Made by a program: the position numbers and the translations under genes
In this document: positions 1 to 12,500 of the stretch, one piece after another
How the letters are laid out: every line of letters begins with the position of its first letter
Numbering within the stretch: the stretch's first letter is position 1
Source: Macrocystis pyrifera
Taxonomy: Eukaryota > Sar > Phaeophyceae > Laminariales > Laminariaceae
Assembly (NCBI GenBank): GCA_031763025.1
Contig: JASSKH010000021.1
Location: 4,154,001 to 4,218,000 of the forward strand
Length of the DNA stretch: 64,000 bases
Direction of reading: 5' to 3'
Notes under the pieces: model-generated
The model's input: the letters and a program-made list of their open reading frames with translations, nothing else
Told to the model about the DNA's origin: nothing
Databases searched by the model: none

Positions 1-790
1 GTTGAGTTGTAGGCGGTAGCTCATCTGCACATGTTTTCGAAGCTTGAGCTATCGCCGGTAGCTCATCTGCATATATTTACAAAGTTTGAGCTCTAGGCGA
101 TAGCTCATCCGCACATGTTTTCAAAGCTTGAGCTATAGGCGGTAGCTCATCTGCACATATATTTTCAAAGTTTGAGCTACAGGCGATAGCTCTCATCTGC
201 ACATGTTTTCAAGGATTGAGCTATAGGGGACAGATGAGCTAGCTCATGAGCTGTATAAGTGACCAATACAAGTACGCAGAAAGAGCGATATCAGCCCAGA
301 CAACCTTCTTTTTTTTGTAGGTACCAGGTACAGAGTATTGATATTATGTGAGATCGGATCTGCTTCTGCTTCTGTTCTGAAGATACCTGATTCGACACCC
401 AACATAATTATTAATTTGAATTTTCGTTTTTTGACAACAGCTATATACAGCAGCTGTCAGCTGTCACCATACACACCACAAGAGGCGCTCGCATAGAACA
501 CAACACCGACACCCCACAGCAACACCCCTAGCATGCCCACGACCCGGGGGGTAGCAGCTCTAGCGGCGCTAAGGCCGTAGACCAGGCTGGCGACGGGCAG
601 CAACCGGATCCATCGATGGATGTGGACCCCACGAACAACGTCATCGATGTGGATGAGGACAACGATCAAACCCAGGCCGAACCCATATTATTTCTATACG
701 TACGCACTTGTCCCGGAGGGTGGGCTTTTTCAGCTATTTGTCTTCACGCATGTGTTGCTGAGAAGGAGCTACAATGATCTGCGTGCATCC
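1..790 (+). mobile_element. Element A, partial TIR element with 42-bp repeats
   Basis: The window opens inside an array of about 42-bp units of the form TTGAGCTATAGGCGGTAGC followed by TCATCTGCACATGTTTTC (1-250). A conserved core follows at 426-785. The core matches those of elements B, C and D and carries a short open frame whose conserved part is Ser-rich and then acidic (VDPTNNVIDVDEDN type). The right-hand repeat array present in B and D is missing here: similarity stops near 785, where a tRNA-like sequence begins. This copy is therefore cut by the window edge on the left and truncated on the right. No transposase domain is visible. What I see is the repeats and the core; that it is a non-autonomous DNA transposon is inferred from the complete copies. 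Confidence 0.75.
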
Positions 791-862
791 CCGGTGGCTT
801 GGTAGGTGGTCCGCGTGCCTGTCAAGATCAATTTCGTGGGTTCAAGTCTCACCGAGTGCATG
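788..862 (+). other. tRNA-like sequence (possible SINE head)
   Basis: GGTGGCTTGGTAGGTGG resembles an A box, and GGGTTCAAGTCTCACC a B box. The latter forms a clean T-arm (GTGGG, loop TTCAAGT, CTCAC). The acceptor stem is imperfect and I cannot fold a convincing anticodon arm. It is more likely a degenerate tRNA-derived retroposon than a working tRNA. It abuts the truncated end of element A. Confidence 0.3.
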
Positions 863-1556
863 CTCATAGGGACTTTTTCTTGCATAAAAAATTGATTAGC
901 GGAAAGCGCGAGAGCGTGAGTTAGCTATATTCGATGAAAATCGACGAGCAGTGGGAATGCTGAACCCTATGCGCGACAAAAAATGAAGGCACGTACCGGG
1001 GGGGAGAAGGGACGACACCTGTGACCACGGCTTGTCCAGAAGATCGTCGAGGCTAAAACCTCCTACGAGTGGGCTGGAAAGTAGACAACACCGAAGCCCC
1101 GAAAAATCATTTTGCCTACCGTTTCTTAATCTCGTTTAGTGATGCACACACAGCAATGGGTGCCCTCCGTTTCATCTAATGGCCCCAACAAGTCCTAGAG
1201 GCCATAACGAGCGGAGCGTGTTACTCGATACAACGTACTCATGCCGCTTTTCGGTAGGGAGGCATGACTTATCAACATTGTGCCAGAAGCAGTATTGCGG
1301 CTGTAAAAAGTGCTAACAAAATACTAAAAAAAAGAAAGCGGTACATGTATGTTGTCAACTGAAGGAGACGAACGCCCCGTTCCTTGCTGTGGGTGTTGTA
1401 GTTGTAGGGAGGCAGAAAAAAAGTCGCCTTAGCTAAGCAATTTTACTCACTAACGGGACTGCACTGACCCCCCCCCCCCCCGTTTGAAATTGCTGGTCGT
1501 CTGCCATCATCCAGCAATGGCCGGATCTTGCGATCTATGATGCTGGATGCCTAGCT
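863..1556. other. No supported gene
   Basis: I see no coding region here. A poly(C) run lies at about 1468-1481. The segment around 930-1020 (a stretch related to ATCGACGAG, then a G7 run) loosely resembles stretches near 5190-5290 and 27940-28060, so it may be a very decayed dispersed repeat. Confidence 0.4.
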
Positions 1557-2608
1557 GTGCCACACCTCGAAAGGGATTGCCCGGGGGCTCTGAAGGACAG
1601 GGGTAGACCCCCTCGCCTTGGCGACGGAGAACGGAGGGGGGAGGGCGACGAAGGAAGAGGAGAGGGTAGCGAGCAAGAAGGACGAAGCGAACAGCTGTGT
1701 GGCGCCCAAAACGTCGAGCCCAAGCGGGGACGCGTTTGCATTCCTAGCATTGCTTACCTGGCCAGCAACAGCAGGAGTGCCGGCGCAGACGTACCGAGTT
1801 GTACTTTGCCGGCCGAACCCGAGCTCGACAGCGCCTCCGACGTGTACGCCCTCAAAAGTGCGTCCGAGCCCACGCGTGTGCAGAGCCAGTTAAACGTGCA
1901 CGACCTTTTGTGGGCGACCGGCGAGTATCTGGGGTCCGTAGGTACACTCTGCAACTTGGCGGCCACGAGGGTTGCTGCTGCCCTATTCCGAGAAGGTGTG
2001 AGGGTTCTGTCGATGTTCGAGGTTCTGGTGTTCACCTACCACTGGCACCGAAGAGCAGGCAAAGACGGAGCACGAACGTCGGTGCTTGGGGCGGACGGCT
2101 GGGTTCTAGAGGTAGATTCGCCGGTCCCAGGTGAGGGTGAAGGCGGGAGCAGGGATTCCGTCAACAACGAGGCTGCCGCTGAATGCTTGGGAGTGCTGCT
2201 GGTAGTTGCGGTTGGAGCCAGGAATGGAAAGCGGCCGGTCTTACCCGAGTTGGATGGCCTCGACGTTGTGGTGAACAGCGAAACTTCCAAAGTGTTTTCC
2301 TCGCTCTTGGAAGGATTGCAAGCATACTCTCAGGTGAGCACATTCGCGGATGGGAAGGGAGACCGAGAAATTGACAGTTGATGTTGTCTGTCATTGTGTA
2401 GGTCTAATGCGTTGGCGGTTTTGACCGAAGGGGGCAAGTTTACGAGGCCTGATGGGGTGATTCCACGCGTGCAGCCGTTGACACCGCCACAAGAAAAAGG
2501 GGAATGGTAGCATGTTTCGAGTGCGGTTGGATCCCGGTTTGGCCTCTGCGTGTGGTCCATTTCCTGTTTAATTCCACCTGTTCTCTTTGAACTCAGGCCG
2601 GACGATAA
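1557..2608 (+). CDS. Hypothetical protein, two-exon model
   Basis: An open frame of 274 codons starts at 1557. A consensus donor (CAG then GTGAGC) lies at 2333/2334 in phase 0, with an acceptor (ACTCAG) ending at 2596, giving a 263-bp intron and a short final exon with stop TAA at 2606-2608. The first 60 residues are charged and Glu/Arg/Gly rich. The rest is of mixed composition, with a hydrophobic helix-like stretch around residues 130-160. I do not recognise a family. The true start is uncertain, and the locus may continue into the exons at 3.0-4.0 kb by a different splice. Without splicing the frame stops at 2381. Confidence that this is a real exon is moderate; confidence in the exact model is low. 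Confidence 0.4.
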
Positions 2609-3018
2609 ATTCTGAATGAAGAACACTCCTCCCCCAAGAGGCCCTATTTGTTCCGCTGATTGTGATGTATTTATCGTGCCTATTTCTTGCGTAGTGGCAA
2701 CTTTCGTTGTAACGTACTCAAAGCGAGCGGTGGTCGTACCGCACCCCCCAAATCGTACGTTGTGGTGGCCAGAGAGGTTGTCACCGCAGTGTCCTCTGCT
2801 GTTTTTACCAATCTCAGCATGGCCTTGAAATGGAGGGAAGGAATAGTAACGCCCCCACCCGGCCCCACTCGTTGTTGAGAGCGTGTCGCACTTAGTGCCA
2901 CAGTCGCCTGGTCGCCCGGTCGTTAATGTGCTACGCGATTTTCACCGGTTTAGTATAGATACGAATGTCGTCCAAAATTGATATCTACCTACCGCCGTGG
3001 TAGATACAGTGTCTATCG

Positions 3019-4027
3019 ATGTGGACGTCGAACAACTCTCAGCTTGGCCGCACGTGCATTCCACCCGTATCACGGCAGGCGAAGATAAGATTCTTGGTGA
3101 ACGGCCTGGGGGCGGTCAACAACCGCGCGGAAGAAATAGCAGGTCTGTGTGTCATGTCCTTTTGCTCATCGGAGGTGTATATGTGCCCTCGCATATCCTT
3201 GGCATGACTTTCGGCGTGCTGGGATTTGCGCATTGGTTTCATCGGTCTGGAGGATCGCACTGGCGATGCCTTCTTCTAGTCTTGAAATTTCTATTGGCCC
3301 ATGCAGGCTGGGAAGGCTTTGCAGCACGTTGGCCTGTTATGTCACCCATTCTGTACGCTGACGTTACCCTTCTTGATGTAGGCTGACATGTACCTTGCGC
3401 TCTTACCCGAATCATGCAGAGAGTGCCATCCGCTGTGGGATCGGAGGTGGAGATGGAGTCTTCTCGATCAAGGCCCTTCAGATCGCTTTGAGCGTGGACG
3501 TTGTTCCGCACAAGAGTGCCGAGGATGGTCGTGTTGCAGGGTACTCTGCGATCTGGCAGGACACCAGTTTTGCCAAGTCCAACTTGAGGCACTTCAGGCT
3601 TTGGTCAACGGGGATGTTCGTGGGTCCGGACGCACCCCATGAGAAAAACCACAGCGAAAAGTGTCAGCGTGCGTACAGCGGGTTTTCGGGGTGTTTGGAG
3701 ATTGCAGGGGTAAACCTCAACCCGCACGAGCAGGACCACTCCAAGAAACCCATCTATTTTCGATCGATCAATACCATGAACTTCCCGAACTTCACTTTCG
3801 CGTTGAGGGTAATCAATGAGCGCCAAAACCAGGGATACAACAGACAGACCCTCAATACGGTGTTGGCAACAGTCAAGAAACACCCCAAAGATAAGATTTC
3901 TAGCTGTGAAGAAGCTCTGTGGAGGTGCGGTAGGTGCTTTTGCACCGACCCTGTCATGCGCGTGTTTGACTGCTTGGGGAGGGTGGACGTAGTGTTTCTT
4001 TCCGCGGTGCTGGCGCAGTCGGCCTAG
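3019..4027 (+). CDS. Hypothetical protein, probable spliced exons
   Basis: Two stretches read like coding sequence. The frame from 3019 runs through FLVNGLGAVNNRAEEIA to a possible donor (GCAG then GTCTGT) near 3141. A second frame from about 3419, after a possible acceptor (ATCATGCAG), runs to a stop at 4025-4027 and includes GDGVFSIKALQIAL and later a basic, Asn-rich segment. GVFSIKALQIAL is vaguely like the helix after the catalytic Cys of Josephin-type deubiquitinases, but no catalytic Cys or His context is visible and I do not assign that function. Exon borders are guesses, and these exons could belong to the same gene as 1557-2608. Confidence 0.35.
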
Positions 4028-5924
4028 TGTGGACGTGGATGGTAACCTGTATGATGCACTGTCTGGGGTTTTTCGGGGAACGCGCTTGGTTGCTGGCGTT
4101 GATTGCTGACCTCACAAGAAAATGGGAGCGCCTTCGCGTATATCCCTGGTGTCGATATGTGTAGTATCGGCTGATGTGTGCCAGGCATTCCTTGGCATGC
4201 TGGTGTTGGTTGTGCAATGTTCACGCGAGGTGTTCCAAGGACGGGGTATTGGTTTGTGAACTCGTTGTTTTTGCGCATGCTTATTATGTCAAATGCATTC
4301 GCGTTGTTGATATTGCTATTGTTTCTCGCGGTGTATACGCGGGCCTCCTGAATTGCATGTGTGTGAAGAGCGGGCAGGGGGTGCCGAGCGGGATAGAGCT
4401 CCATATTTCGATCGGCGCGGCAAAGTGGGATATCGTCATGCATACCGCAGTTGTCCGTGTTGTGTATTCGAAACGTGCGTCATTTGTTCCCATGCATGTA
4501 CGACGTTTTGAGCGTTGGGGGGGCGGGGGGGGGCGGGGGCGGGGCCGGGGGGGGGGGGGGGGGGGGAAGTACCTTAGTACTTACAAAACATCTGATGAGC
4601 CCCACAACATTTCTTTAATTTGGTAAGTGCAGGTTGTGTCTGTATGGCTACCTGTCTGTCTGTCTGTCCGCATCCTTTATATTGGTATTTGTGTGCCGCT
4701 GATCGATAACGCTACACAGACCATAATCAACTAAAAGTTACCAGAAGCACGTATTGCGAAAGGTCGAACTTATTATGTATACCAACACCGTCGAGGACGT
4801 CGGCATAGAAGTGGAGAGGGAGTACGAGGAGGGAGCGGAAGCCGCAGAAAGGCGAACCCACCCGTCACACGGCAGTTAGTTGCTGCGTTGTAAGGCCCTC
4901 GTCCTTTCATCCCCGTTGGCCCGGTCATGACGCTAAGTCAGAGGCGAGGGGCGGGGGTTTTTCCTGTTTGGGGAGGGTGTTGGGAAATACCGTCCCTGGC
5001 GAAAATAGTGCGGAGTTTATCCGAGGTTTACTGTCGTAGGCATACCGATCGCCCAGTGGTCTATGAGTTCGACGTTGTGCCTAACCTCGCAAAGATTCTA
5101 TTCACCGTACAGAGTTTTGTATTGTTGAAAGGCACGGACTGCCGAAAGCGTAATAGTTTGTTAATACTAATATCATGGGTATGCACATTTCGACGCGAAT
5201 CGACAAGGGAAAAAGTGCGGAATCCTCGAAAAATGCAAGCGCGCGTTCCCGAAGTGGGGGGGGAGGGACGAAGAGTATGCTTTGTGACCCCGGGTTTCTG
5301 AGTTGACTACAACTAAGAGGATGGAGCGAGAATAATAGTTAGGTTAAAGAAACAAAATGGAATACAACACAAATAAAACATGTGCCGCCTGATTAATGTG
5401 AAGATAAACCCCACATTAATTTGAAGAGAGCGAAATCCACCCGAACTTGAAAGTAAAAAAAAATAATATACTGAAGACTACAAAAAATAGATTTCCGAAC
5501 CTCGATTAAGGATCGATAGGCGGTCAAAGCTGGGCAAGATGGCCACTCCTGCATTCACTTCAACATAGAACATGCACCACACCCTCCCATTTCCATCCAG
5601 GGCCCGCTGTTGCACTCTAATTTAAAGATACTATTACACCACTAACTTCTACATGAAACCCCTAGGCTAATTTATAAACGAGTCCACTATAACCTCACGA
5701 TGAATCAAAAAGTTAAAAAAAATATTTCGAAAAAAAAGAAAAGCAGTGTAAGACTGGGCGAGATAGCCGTCACAACCCTACCTTCATCAAGAGACAAAAG
5801 TTCGGAAAAAAAAAACGTAGTATTAGACGTACAAGGGTTCTCTGTTTCGTTCGGGTGGGGCAGGTCAGCACCTCCACTTGGTCGAATTTCATAGAGATTC
5901 TACAACGCTAACTTGAAAATACAC
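4028..5924. other. No supported gene; G-tract and AT-rich spacer
   Basis: A long G-rich run lies at about 4517-4566. (CTGT)n is at about 4650-4670. The stretch 5300-5900 is AT rich with several A-runs. Open frames here are short and low-complexity, and I regard none as a gene. Confidence 0.5.
4517..4566 (+). repeat. G-rich tract with G4 potential
   Basis: Nearly 50 bases are almost only G, broken by single C positions, ending in a run of about 19 G. Four or more G-runs within 50 bases fit the sequence rule for an intramolecular quadruplex. The length may be unreliable in the assembly. Confidence 0.7.
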
Positions 5925-7443
5925 CACACCTCGGACAGATCAGCTCACGGTAGCTCGAGCTAGCTCTTTAAGGAGCTAGCTCACCGCTGAGCTACGTGAG
6001 CTATACCTGTTTTCCTGGCTTGAGCTATAAGAGGGTAGCTCATCTGTACATGTTTTCCAAGCTTCAGCTATAGAGGATAGCTCATCTGCACATATATGTC
6101 CAGAGTGAGCTATAGCAGCTACATGAGCTAGCTCATCTACCCCCGAGATGAGCTATAGGAGCTACATCAGCTACACATGTTTTCCCCGGCTTGAGCTATA
6201 GGCGGTAGCTCATCTGCACATGTTTTCCCCGGCTTGAGCTATAGGCGGTAGCTCATCTGCACATGTTTTCAAAGCTTGAGCTATATTATAGGCGATAGCT
6301 CATCCGCACATCTTTTCAAAGCCTGAGCTGCAGGGGATAGATGAACTACTGTAGTTCATGAGCACAGCTGTGTAAGTGACCAATACAAGTACGCAGAATA
6401 GAACGATATCAACACAAACAACCACATATGTTCTGTACGTACCCGGTACAGCAGTATGTGATATGATATGAGATCGGATCTGCTTCTGTTCTGAAGATAC
6501 CTGACGATAGGTCGACACCCAACATATATATATATATTTAATATATTTTGAAATACGTCAGCTGTGAGTTCGACTGATTAAATAGTTGATACTCAACTTT
6601 GCAAGCTGAGTAATACGCCTCGTCTATATTCCATTTTTACCGAATGTTACAAGTATTGTGATAAACCGAACGCGCGTATTCTATATGTGATTCCTTGTCA
6701 AAGATATAGGCCAGCTCTAATTTTCGTTTTTGGACAAAGGCTATATATGGCAGCTGTCACCATGCACACCACAAGAGGCGCTCGCACAGAACACAACATC
6801 GACACCTCACAGCAGCACCCCTAGCATGCCCACGACCTGGGGTAGCAGCTCTAGCGGCGCTTCGGCCGTAGACCAGGCTGGCGGCGGGCAGCAACCGGAT
6901 CCATCGATGTTGTGGACGCCACGAACAACGTCATCGATGTGGATGAGGACAATGATCAAACCCAGGCCGAACCCATATTGTCCCTATACATCCGCAGTTG
7001 TCCCGGAGGGTGGGCATTTTCAGCTGCTTATCTTACACGCATGTGTTGCCGAGAAAGAGCTACAATGAGCTGCGTGCATGAGCTATGATTACGTTTTCCG
7101 GGGGTGAGCTATAGGCGGTAGCTCATCTGCACATGTTCCCCGTGCTTGAGCTACAGGTGGTAGCTCATCTTCACATGTTTTGCAAGTCTTGAGCTCGCTC
7201 ATCTATCTGCACATGTTTTGAAGGCTTGAGCTACAGAAGATAGCTCATATACACACTTTTGCCCAGGCTGAGCCATATGAACTACATGAGCTAATTCATC
7301 TGCCCCTAGATGAGCTATAGGAGCTACGTGAGCTACACATGTTTCCCCCGGCTTGAGCTATAGGCGGTAGCTGATCTACACATGTTGTCGAAGCTTGAAC
7401 TATACACGACAGGTGGGCTAGCTCATGAGCTATCCGGGGTGTG
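5925..7443 (+). mobile_element. Element B, complete TIR element with 42-bp repeats
   Basis: The element starts with CACACCTCGGACAG (5925) and ends with the degenerate complement ATCCGGGGTGTG (7443). Inside are 42-bp repeats at about 5990-6330, a core at about 6725-7070, and more repeats at about 7090-7430. The core holds a 112-codon frame that starts upstream (about 6730) and reads SPCTPQEALAQNTT, then a Ser-rich and acidic segment. Relative to element C, about 1 kb of internal sequence is missing at the point CAGGCCGAA/CCCATATT, so this is an internal deletion derivative. A further repeat (family E) is nested at about 6525-6716. No transposase is present, so it would need help in trans. Confidence 0.8.
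6525..6716 (+). mobile_element. Family E repeat nested in element B
   Basis: A segment of about 190 bp is present in B but absent from the matching place in A and D. It contains AAATACGTCAGCTGTGAGTT and AATACGCCTCGTCTATATT. Related copies occur at about 15735-15815, 39985-40080 and 47372-47580. It has TA-rich ends and no coding capacity. Confidence 0.65.
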
Positions 7444-7557
7444 AAATATACCCTTTAATTATAGAGAAAGATACAACACACAAGGGCACCGGAAACGTGC
7501 CGGCACGTTCGGGCAAGGCATGTCAGCAGGTGCCTGACCACCGACAAACACGGCCAT

Positions 7558-7692
7558 GTGGACGACGACGGCGTTAGTCAGATCGACAACTCTAGTCCTG
7601 CATTGCAGCGCAACCCTGTTGATATGAGCAAACAAGCCCATTATGTACCCGGCGTGTCAAACTCCTACGCCGACCGTGGTCAGGGGGTAGCA
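7558..7692 (+). other. Flank in frame with the first satellite monomer
   Basis: A frame beginning with ATG at 7558 runs without a stop into the first satellite monomer and stops at 7804-7806. The last bases before the array weakly resemble the end of a monomer (ACGCC, GGGGTAGCAATTGG). This could be the sequence from which the array was amplified, or a chance open frame. Confidence 0.3.
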
Positions 7693-10600
7693 ATTGGTTT
7701 CCCAACACGTCCAACACCCGCAACACGGAGAAAGCACTTGCTGTTGGCAGTGGGTAAATACATCATTCGCAGAGGAATCTTTGTGCATTATTTTTTAGTC
7801 GCGTAAGCACTAATCGCGGGTGTTTGCCGGAGTCTAACCCCTAGATTTACGCCAATCTTGCCAAGGATAAGGAAGCAGTAATGGGTTTCTCAACACGTTT
7901 GACACCCGCGATACGCAGAAAGCACTTGCTGTTGGCAGTGGGTAAGTGCATCATTCGCAGAGGAATCTTTGTGCATTATTTTTTAGTCGCGTAAGCACTA
8001 ATCGCGGGTGTTTGCCGGAGTCTAACCCCTAGATTTTCGCCAATCTTGCCAGGGATAAGGAAGCAGTAATGGGTTTCTCAACACGTTTAACACCCGCAAT
8101 ACGCAGAAAGCGCTTCCCTTTGGCAGTGGGTAAATGCATCATTCGCAGAGGAATCTTTGTGCACTATGTTTTAGTCGCGTATGCACTAATCGCGGGTGTT
8201 TGCCGGAGTCCAACCCCTAGATTAACGCCAATCTTGCCAAGGATAAGGAAGCAGTAATGGGTTTCTCAACACGTTTGACACCCGCGATACGCAGAAAGCA
8301 CTTGCTGTTGGCAGTGGGTAAATACATCATTCGCAGAGGAATCTTTGTGCATTATTTTTGTAGTCGCGTAAGCACTAATCGCGGGTGTTTGCCGGAGTCT
8401 AACCCCTAGATTTTCGCCAGTCTTGCCAAGGATAAGGAAGCAGTAATGGGTTTCTCAACACGTTTAACACCCGCAATACGCAGAAAGCACTTGCTGTTGG
8501 CAGTGGGTAAATACATCATTCGCAGAGGAATCTTTGTGCATTATTTTTTAGTCGCGTAAGCACTAATCGCGGGTGTTTGCCGGAGTCTAACCCCTAGATT
8601 TTCGCCAATCTTGCCAGGGATAAGGAAGCAGTAATGGGTTTCTCAACACGTTTAACACCCGCAATACGCAGAAAGCGCTTCCCTTTGGCAGTGGGTAAAT
8701 GCATCATTCGCAGAGGAATCTTTGTGCACTATGTTTTAGTCGCGTATGCACTAATCGCGGGTGTTTGCCGGAGTCCAACCCCTAGATTAACGCCAATCTT
8801 GCCAAGGATAAGGAAGCAGTAATGGGTTTCTCAACACGTTTGACACCCGCGATACGCAGAAAGCACTTGCTGTTGGCAGTGGGTAAATGCATCATTCGCA
8901 GAGGAATCTTTGTGCATTATTTTTGTAGTCGCGTAAGCACTAATCGCGGGTGTTTGCCGGAGTCTAACCCCTAGATTTTCGCCAGTCTTGCCAAGGATAA
9001 GGAAGCAGTAATGGGTTTCTCAACACGTTTAACACCCGCGATACGCAGAAAGCACTTGCTGTTGGCAGTGGGTAAATACATCATTCGCAGAGGAATCTTT
9101 GTGCATTATTTTTTAGTCGCGTAAGCACTAATCGCGGGTGTTTGCCGGAGTCTAACCCCTAGATTTTCGCCAATCTTGCCAGGGATAAGGAAGCAGTAAT
9201 GGGTTTCTCAACACGTTTAACACCCGCAATACGCAGAAAGCGCTTCCCTTTGGCAGTGGGTAAATGCATCATTCGCAGAGGAATCTTTGTCACTATGTTT
9301 TAGTCGCGTATGCACTAATCGCGGGTGTTTGCCGGAGTCCAACCCCTAGATTAACGCCAATCTTGCCAAGGATAAGGAAGCAGTAATGGGTTTCTCAACA
9401 CGTTTGACACCCGCGATACGCAGAAAGCACTTGCTGTTGGCAGTGGGTAAATACATCATTCGCAGAGGAATCTTTGTGCATTATTTTTTAGTCGCGTAAG
9501 CACTAATCGCGGGTGTTTGCCGGAGTCTAACCCCTAGATTTTCGCCAGTCTTGCCAAGGATAAGGAAGCAGTAATGGGTTTCTCAACACGTTTAACACCC
9601 GCGATACGCAGAAAGCACTTGCTGTTGGCAGTGGGTAAATACATCATTCGCAGAGGAATCTTTGTGCATTATTTTTTAGTCGCGTAAGCACTAATCGCGG
9701 GTGTTTGCCGGAGTCTAACCCCTAGATTTTCGCCAATCTTGCCAGGGATAAGGAAGCAGTAATGGGTTTCTCAACACGTTTAACACCCGCAATACGCAGA
9801 AAGCGCTTCCCTTTGGCAGTGGGTAAATGCATCATTCGCAGAGGAATCTTTGTGCACTATGTTTTAGTCGCGTATGCACTAATCGCGGGTGTTTGCCGGA
9901 GTCCAACCCCTAGATTAACGCCAATCTTGCCAAGGATAAGGAAGCAGTAATGGGTTTCTCAACACGTTTAACACCCGCAATACGCAGAAAGCGCTTCCCT
10001 TTGGCAGTGGGTAAATGCATCATTCGCAGAGGAATCTTTGTGCACTATGTTTTAGTCGCGTATGCACTAATCGCGGGTGTTTGCCGGAGTCCAACCCCTA
10101 GATTAACGCCAATCTTGCCAAGGATAAGGAAGCAGTAATGGGTTTCTCAACACGTTTGACACCCGCGATACGCAGAAAGCACTTGCTGTTGGCAGTGGGT
10201 AAATACATCATTCGCAGAGGAATCTTTGTGCATTATTTTTTAGTCGCGTAAGCACTAATCGCGGGTGTTTGCCGGAGTCTAACCCCTAGATTTTCGCCAG
10301 TCTTGCCAAGGATAAGGAAGGAGTAATGGGTTTCTCAACACGTTTAACACCCGCGATACGCAGAAAGCACTTGCTGTTGGCAGTGGGTAAATACATCATT
10401 CGCAGAGGAATCTTTGTGCATTATTTTTTAGTCGCGTAAGCACTAATCGCGGGTGTTTGCCGGAGTCTAACCCCTAGATTTTCGCCAATCTTGCCAGGGA
10501 TAAGGAAGCAGTAATGGGTTTCTCAACACGTTTAACACCCGCAATACGCAGAAAGCGCTTCCCTTTGGCAGTGGGTAAATGCATCATTCGCAGAGGAATC

Positions 10601-12500
10601 TTTGTGCACTATGTTTTAGTCGCGTATGCACTAATCGCGGGTGTTTGCCGGAGTCCAACCCCTAGATTAACGCCAATCTTGCCAAGGATAAGGAAGCAGT
10701 AATGGGTTTCTCAACACGTTTAACACCCGCAATACGCAGAAAGCGCTTCCCTTTGGCAGTGGGTAAATGCATCATTCGCAGAGGAATCTTTGTGCACTAT
10801 GTTTTAGTCGCGTATGCACTAATCGCGGGTGTTTGCCGGAGTCCAACCCCTAGATTAACGCCAATCTTGCCAAGGATATGGAAGCAGTAATGGGTTTCTC
10901 AACACGTTTAACACCCGCGATACGCAGAAAGCACTTGCTGTTGGCAGTGGGTAAATGCATCATTCGCAGAGGAATCTTTGTGCACTATGTTTTAGTCGCG
11001 TATGCACTAATCGCGGGTGTTTGCCGGAGTCTAACCCCTAGATTTCCGCCTATCTTGCCAAGGATAAGGAAGCAGTAATGGGTTTCTCAACACGTCGAAC
11101 ACCCGCAGTACGTTGAAAGCGCTTCCCTTTGGCAGTGGGTAAGTGCATCATTCGCAGAGGAATCTTTGTGCACTATGTTTTAGTCGCGTATGCACTAATC
11201 GCGGGTGTTTGCAGGAGTCTAACCCCTAGATTTACGCCTATCTTGCCAAGGATAAGGAAGCAGTAATGGGTTTCTCAACACGTTTGACACCCGCGATACG
11301 CAGAAAGCACTTGCTGTTGGCAGTGGGTAAGTGCATCATTCGCAGAGGAATCTTTGTGCACTATGTTTTAGTCGCGTATGCACTAATCGCGGGTGTTTGC
11401 CGGAGTCTAACCCCTAGATTTACGCCTATCTTGCCAAGGATAAGGAAGCAGTAATGGGTTTCTCAACACGTTTAACGCCCGCAATACGCAGAAAGCACTT
11501 GCTGTTGGCAGTGGGTAAATACATCATTCGCAGAGGAATCTTTGTGCATTATTTTTTAGTCGTGTAAGCACTAATCGCGGGTGTTTGCCGGAGTCTAACC
11601 CCTAGATTAACGCCTATCTTGCCAAGGATAAGGAAGCAGTAATGGGTTTCTCAACACGTCGAACACCCGCAGTACGTTGAAAGCGCTTCCCTTTGGCAGT
11701 GGGTAAGTGCATCATTCGCAGAGGAATCTTTGTGCACTATGTTTTAGTCGCGTATGCACTAATCGCGGGTGTTTGCCGGAGTCTAACCCCTAGATTTACG
11801 CCTATCTTGCCAAGGATAAGGAAGCAGTAATGGGTTTCTCAACACGTTTAACACCCGCGATACGCAGAAAGCACTTGCTGTTGGCAGTGGGTAAGTGCAT
11901 CATTCGCAGAGGAATCTTTGTGCACTATGTTTTAGTCGCGTATGCACTAATCGCGGGTGTTTGCCGGAGTCTAACCCCTAGATTTACGCCAATCTTGCCA
12001 AGGATAAGGAAGCAGTAATGGGTTTCTCAACACGTTTAACACCCGCAACACGCAGAAAGTACTTGCTGTTGGCAGTGGGTAAGTGCATCATTCGCAGAGG
12101 AATCTTTGTGCACTATGTTTTAGTCGCGTATGTACTAATCGCGGGTGTTTGCCGGAGTCTAACCCCTAGATTTTCGACAGTCTTGCCAAGGATAAGGAAG
12201 CAGTAATGGGTTTCTCAACACGTTTAACACCCGCGATACGCAGAAAGCACTTGCTGTTGGCAGTGGGTAAATACATCATTCGCAGAGGAATCTTTGTGCA
12301 TTATTTTTTAGTCGTGTATGCACTAATCGCGGGTGTTTGCAGGAGTCTATCCCCTAGATTTACGCCTATCTTGCCAAAGATATGGAAAGAGTAATGGGTT
12401 TCTAAACACGTCGAACACCCGCAGTACGTTGAAAGCGCTTCCCTTTGGCAGTGGGTAAATACATCGTTCGCAGAGGAATCTTTGTGCATTATTTTTCTTC
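7680..12500 (+). repeat. 188-bp satellite array, about 26 monomers
   Basis: The monomers start with ATGGGTTTCTCAACACG at roughly 7881, 8069, 8257, 8446, 8634, 8822, 9011, 9199, 9387, 9574, 9762 and so on to 12206, plus a cut final copy at 12394. There are two main types. X has CGCTTCCCTTTGGCAG and GCACTATGTTTTAG; Y has CACTTGCTGTTGGCAG and GCATTATTTTTTAG. From 7693 the order is Y-Y-X repeated four times, then X-Y-Y-X-X, then mixed variants. Type-X copies are essentially identical, while the monomers at both edges are the most diverged, as expected for a homogenised tandem array. Each X monomer encodes a 62-residue basic peptide whose TAA stop overlaps the next ATG; Y monomers carry an internal stop. 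Confidence 0.95.

Noticed and set aside
3395..4027. Josephin-type deubiquitinase
   Set aside because: Only one helix-like segment is similar. No catalytic Cys, His or Asn context is visible.
8069..12394. A family of tandem 62-residue genes
   Set aside because: The frames follow from a 188-bp satellite unit. Y- and W-type monomers contain stops and there is no independent gene evidence.
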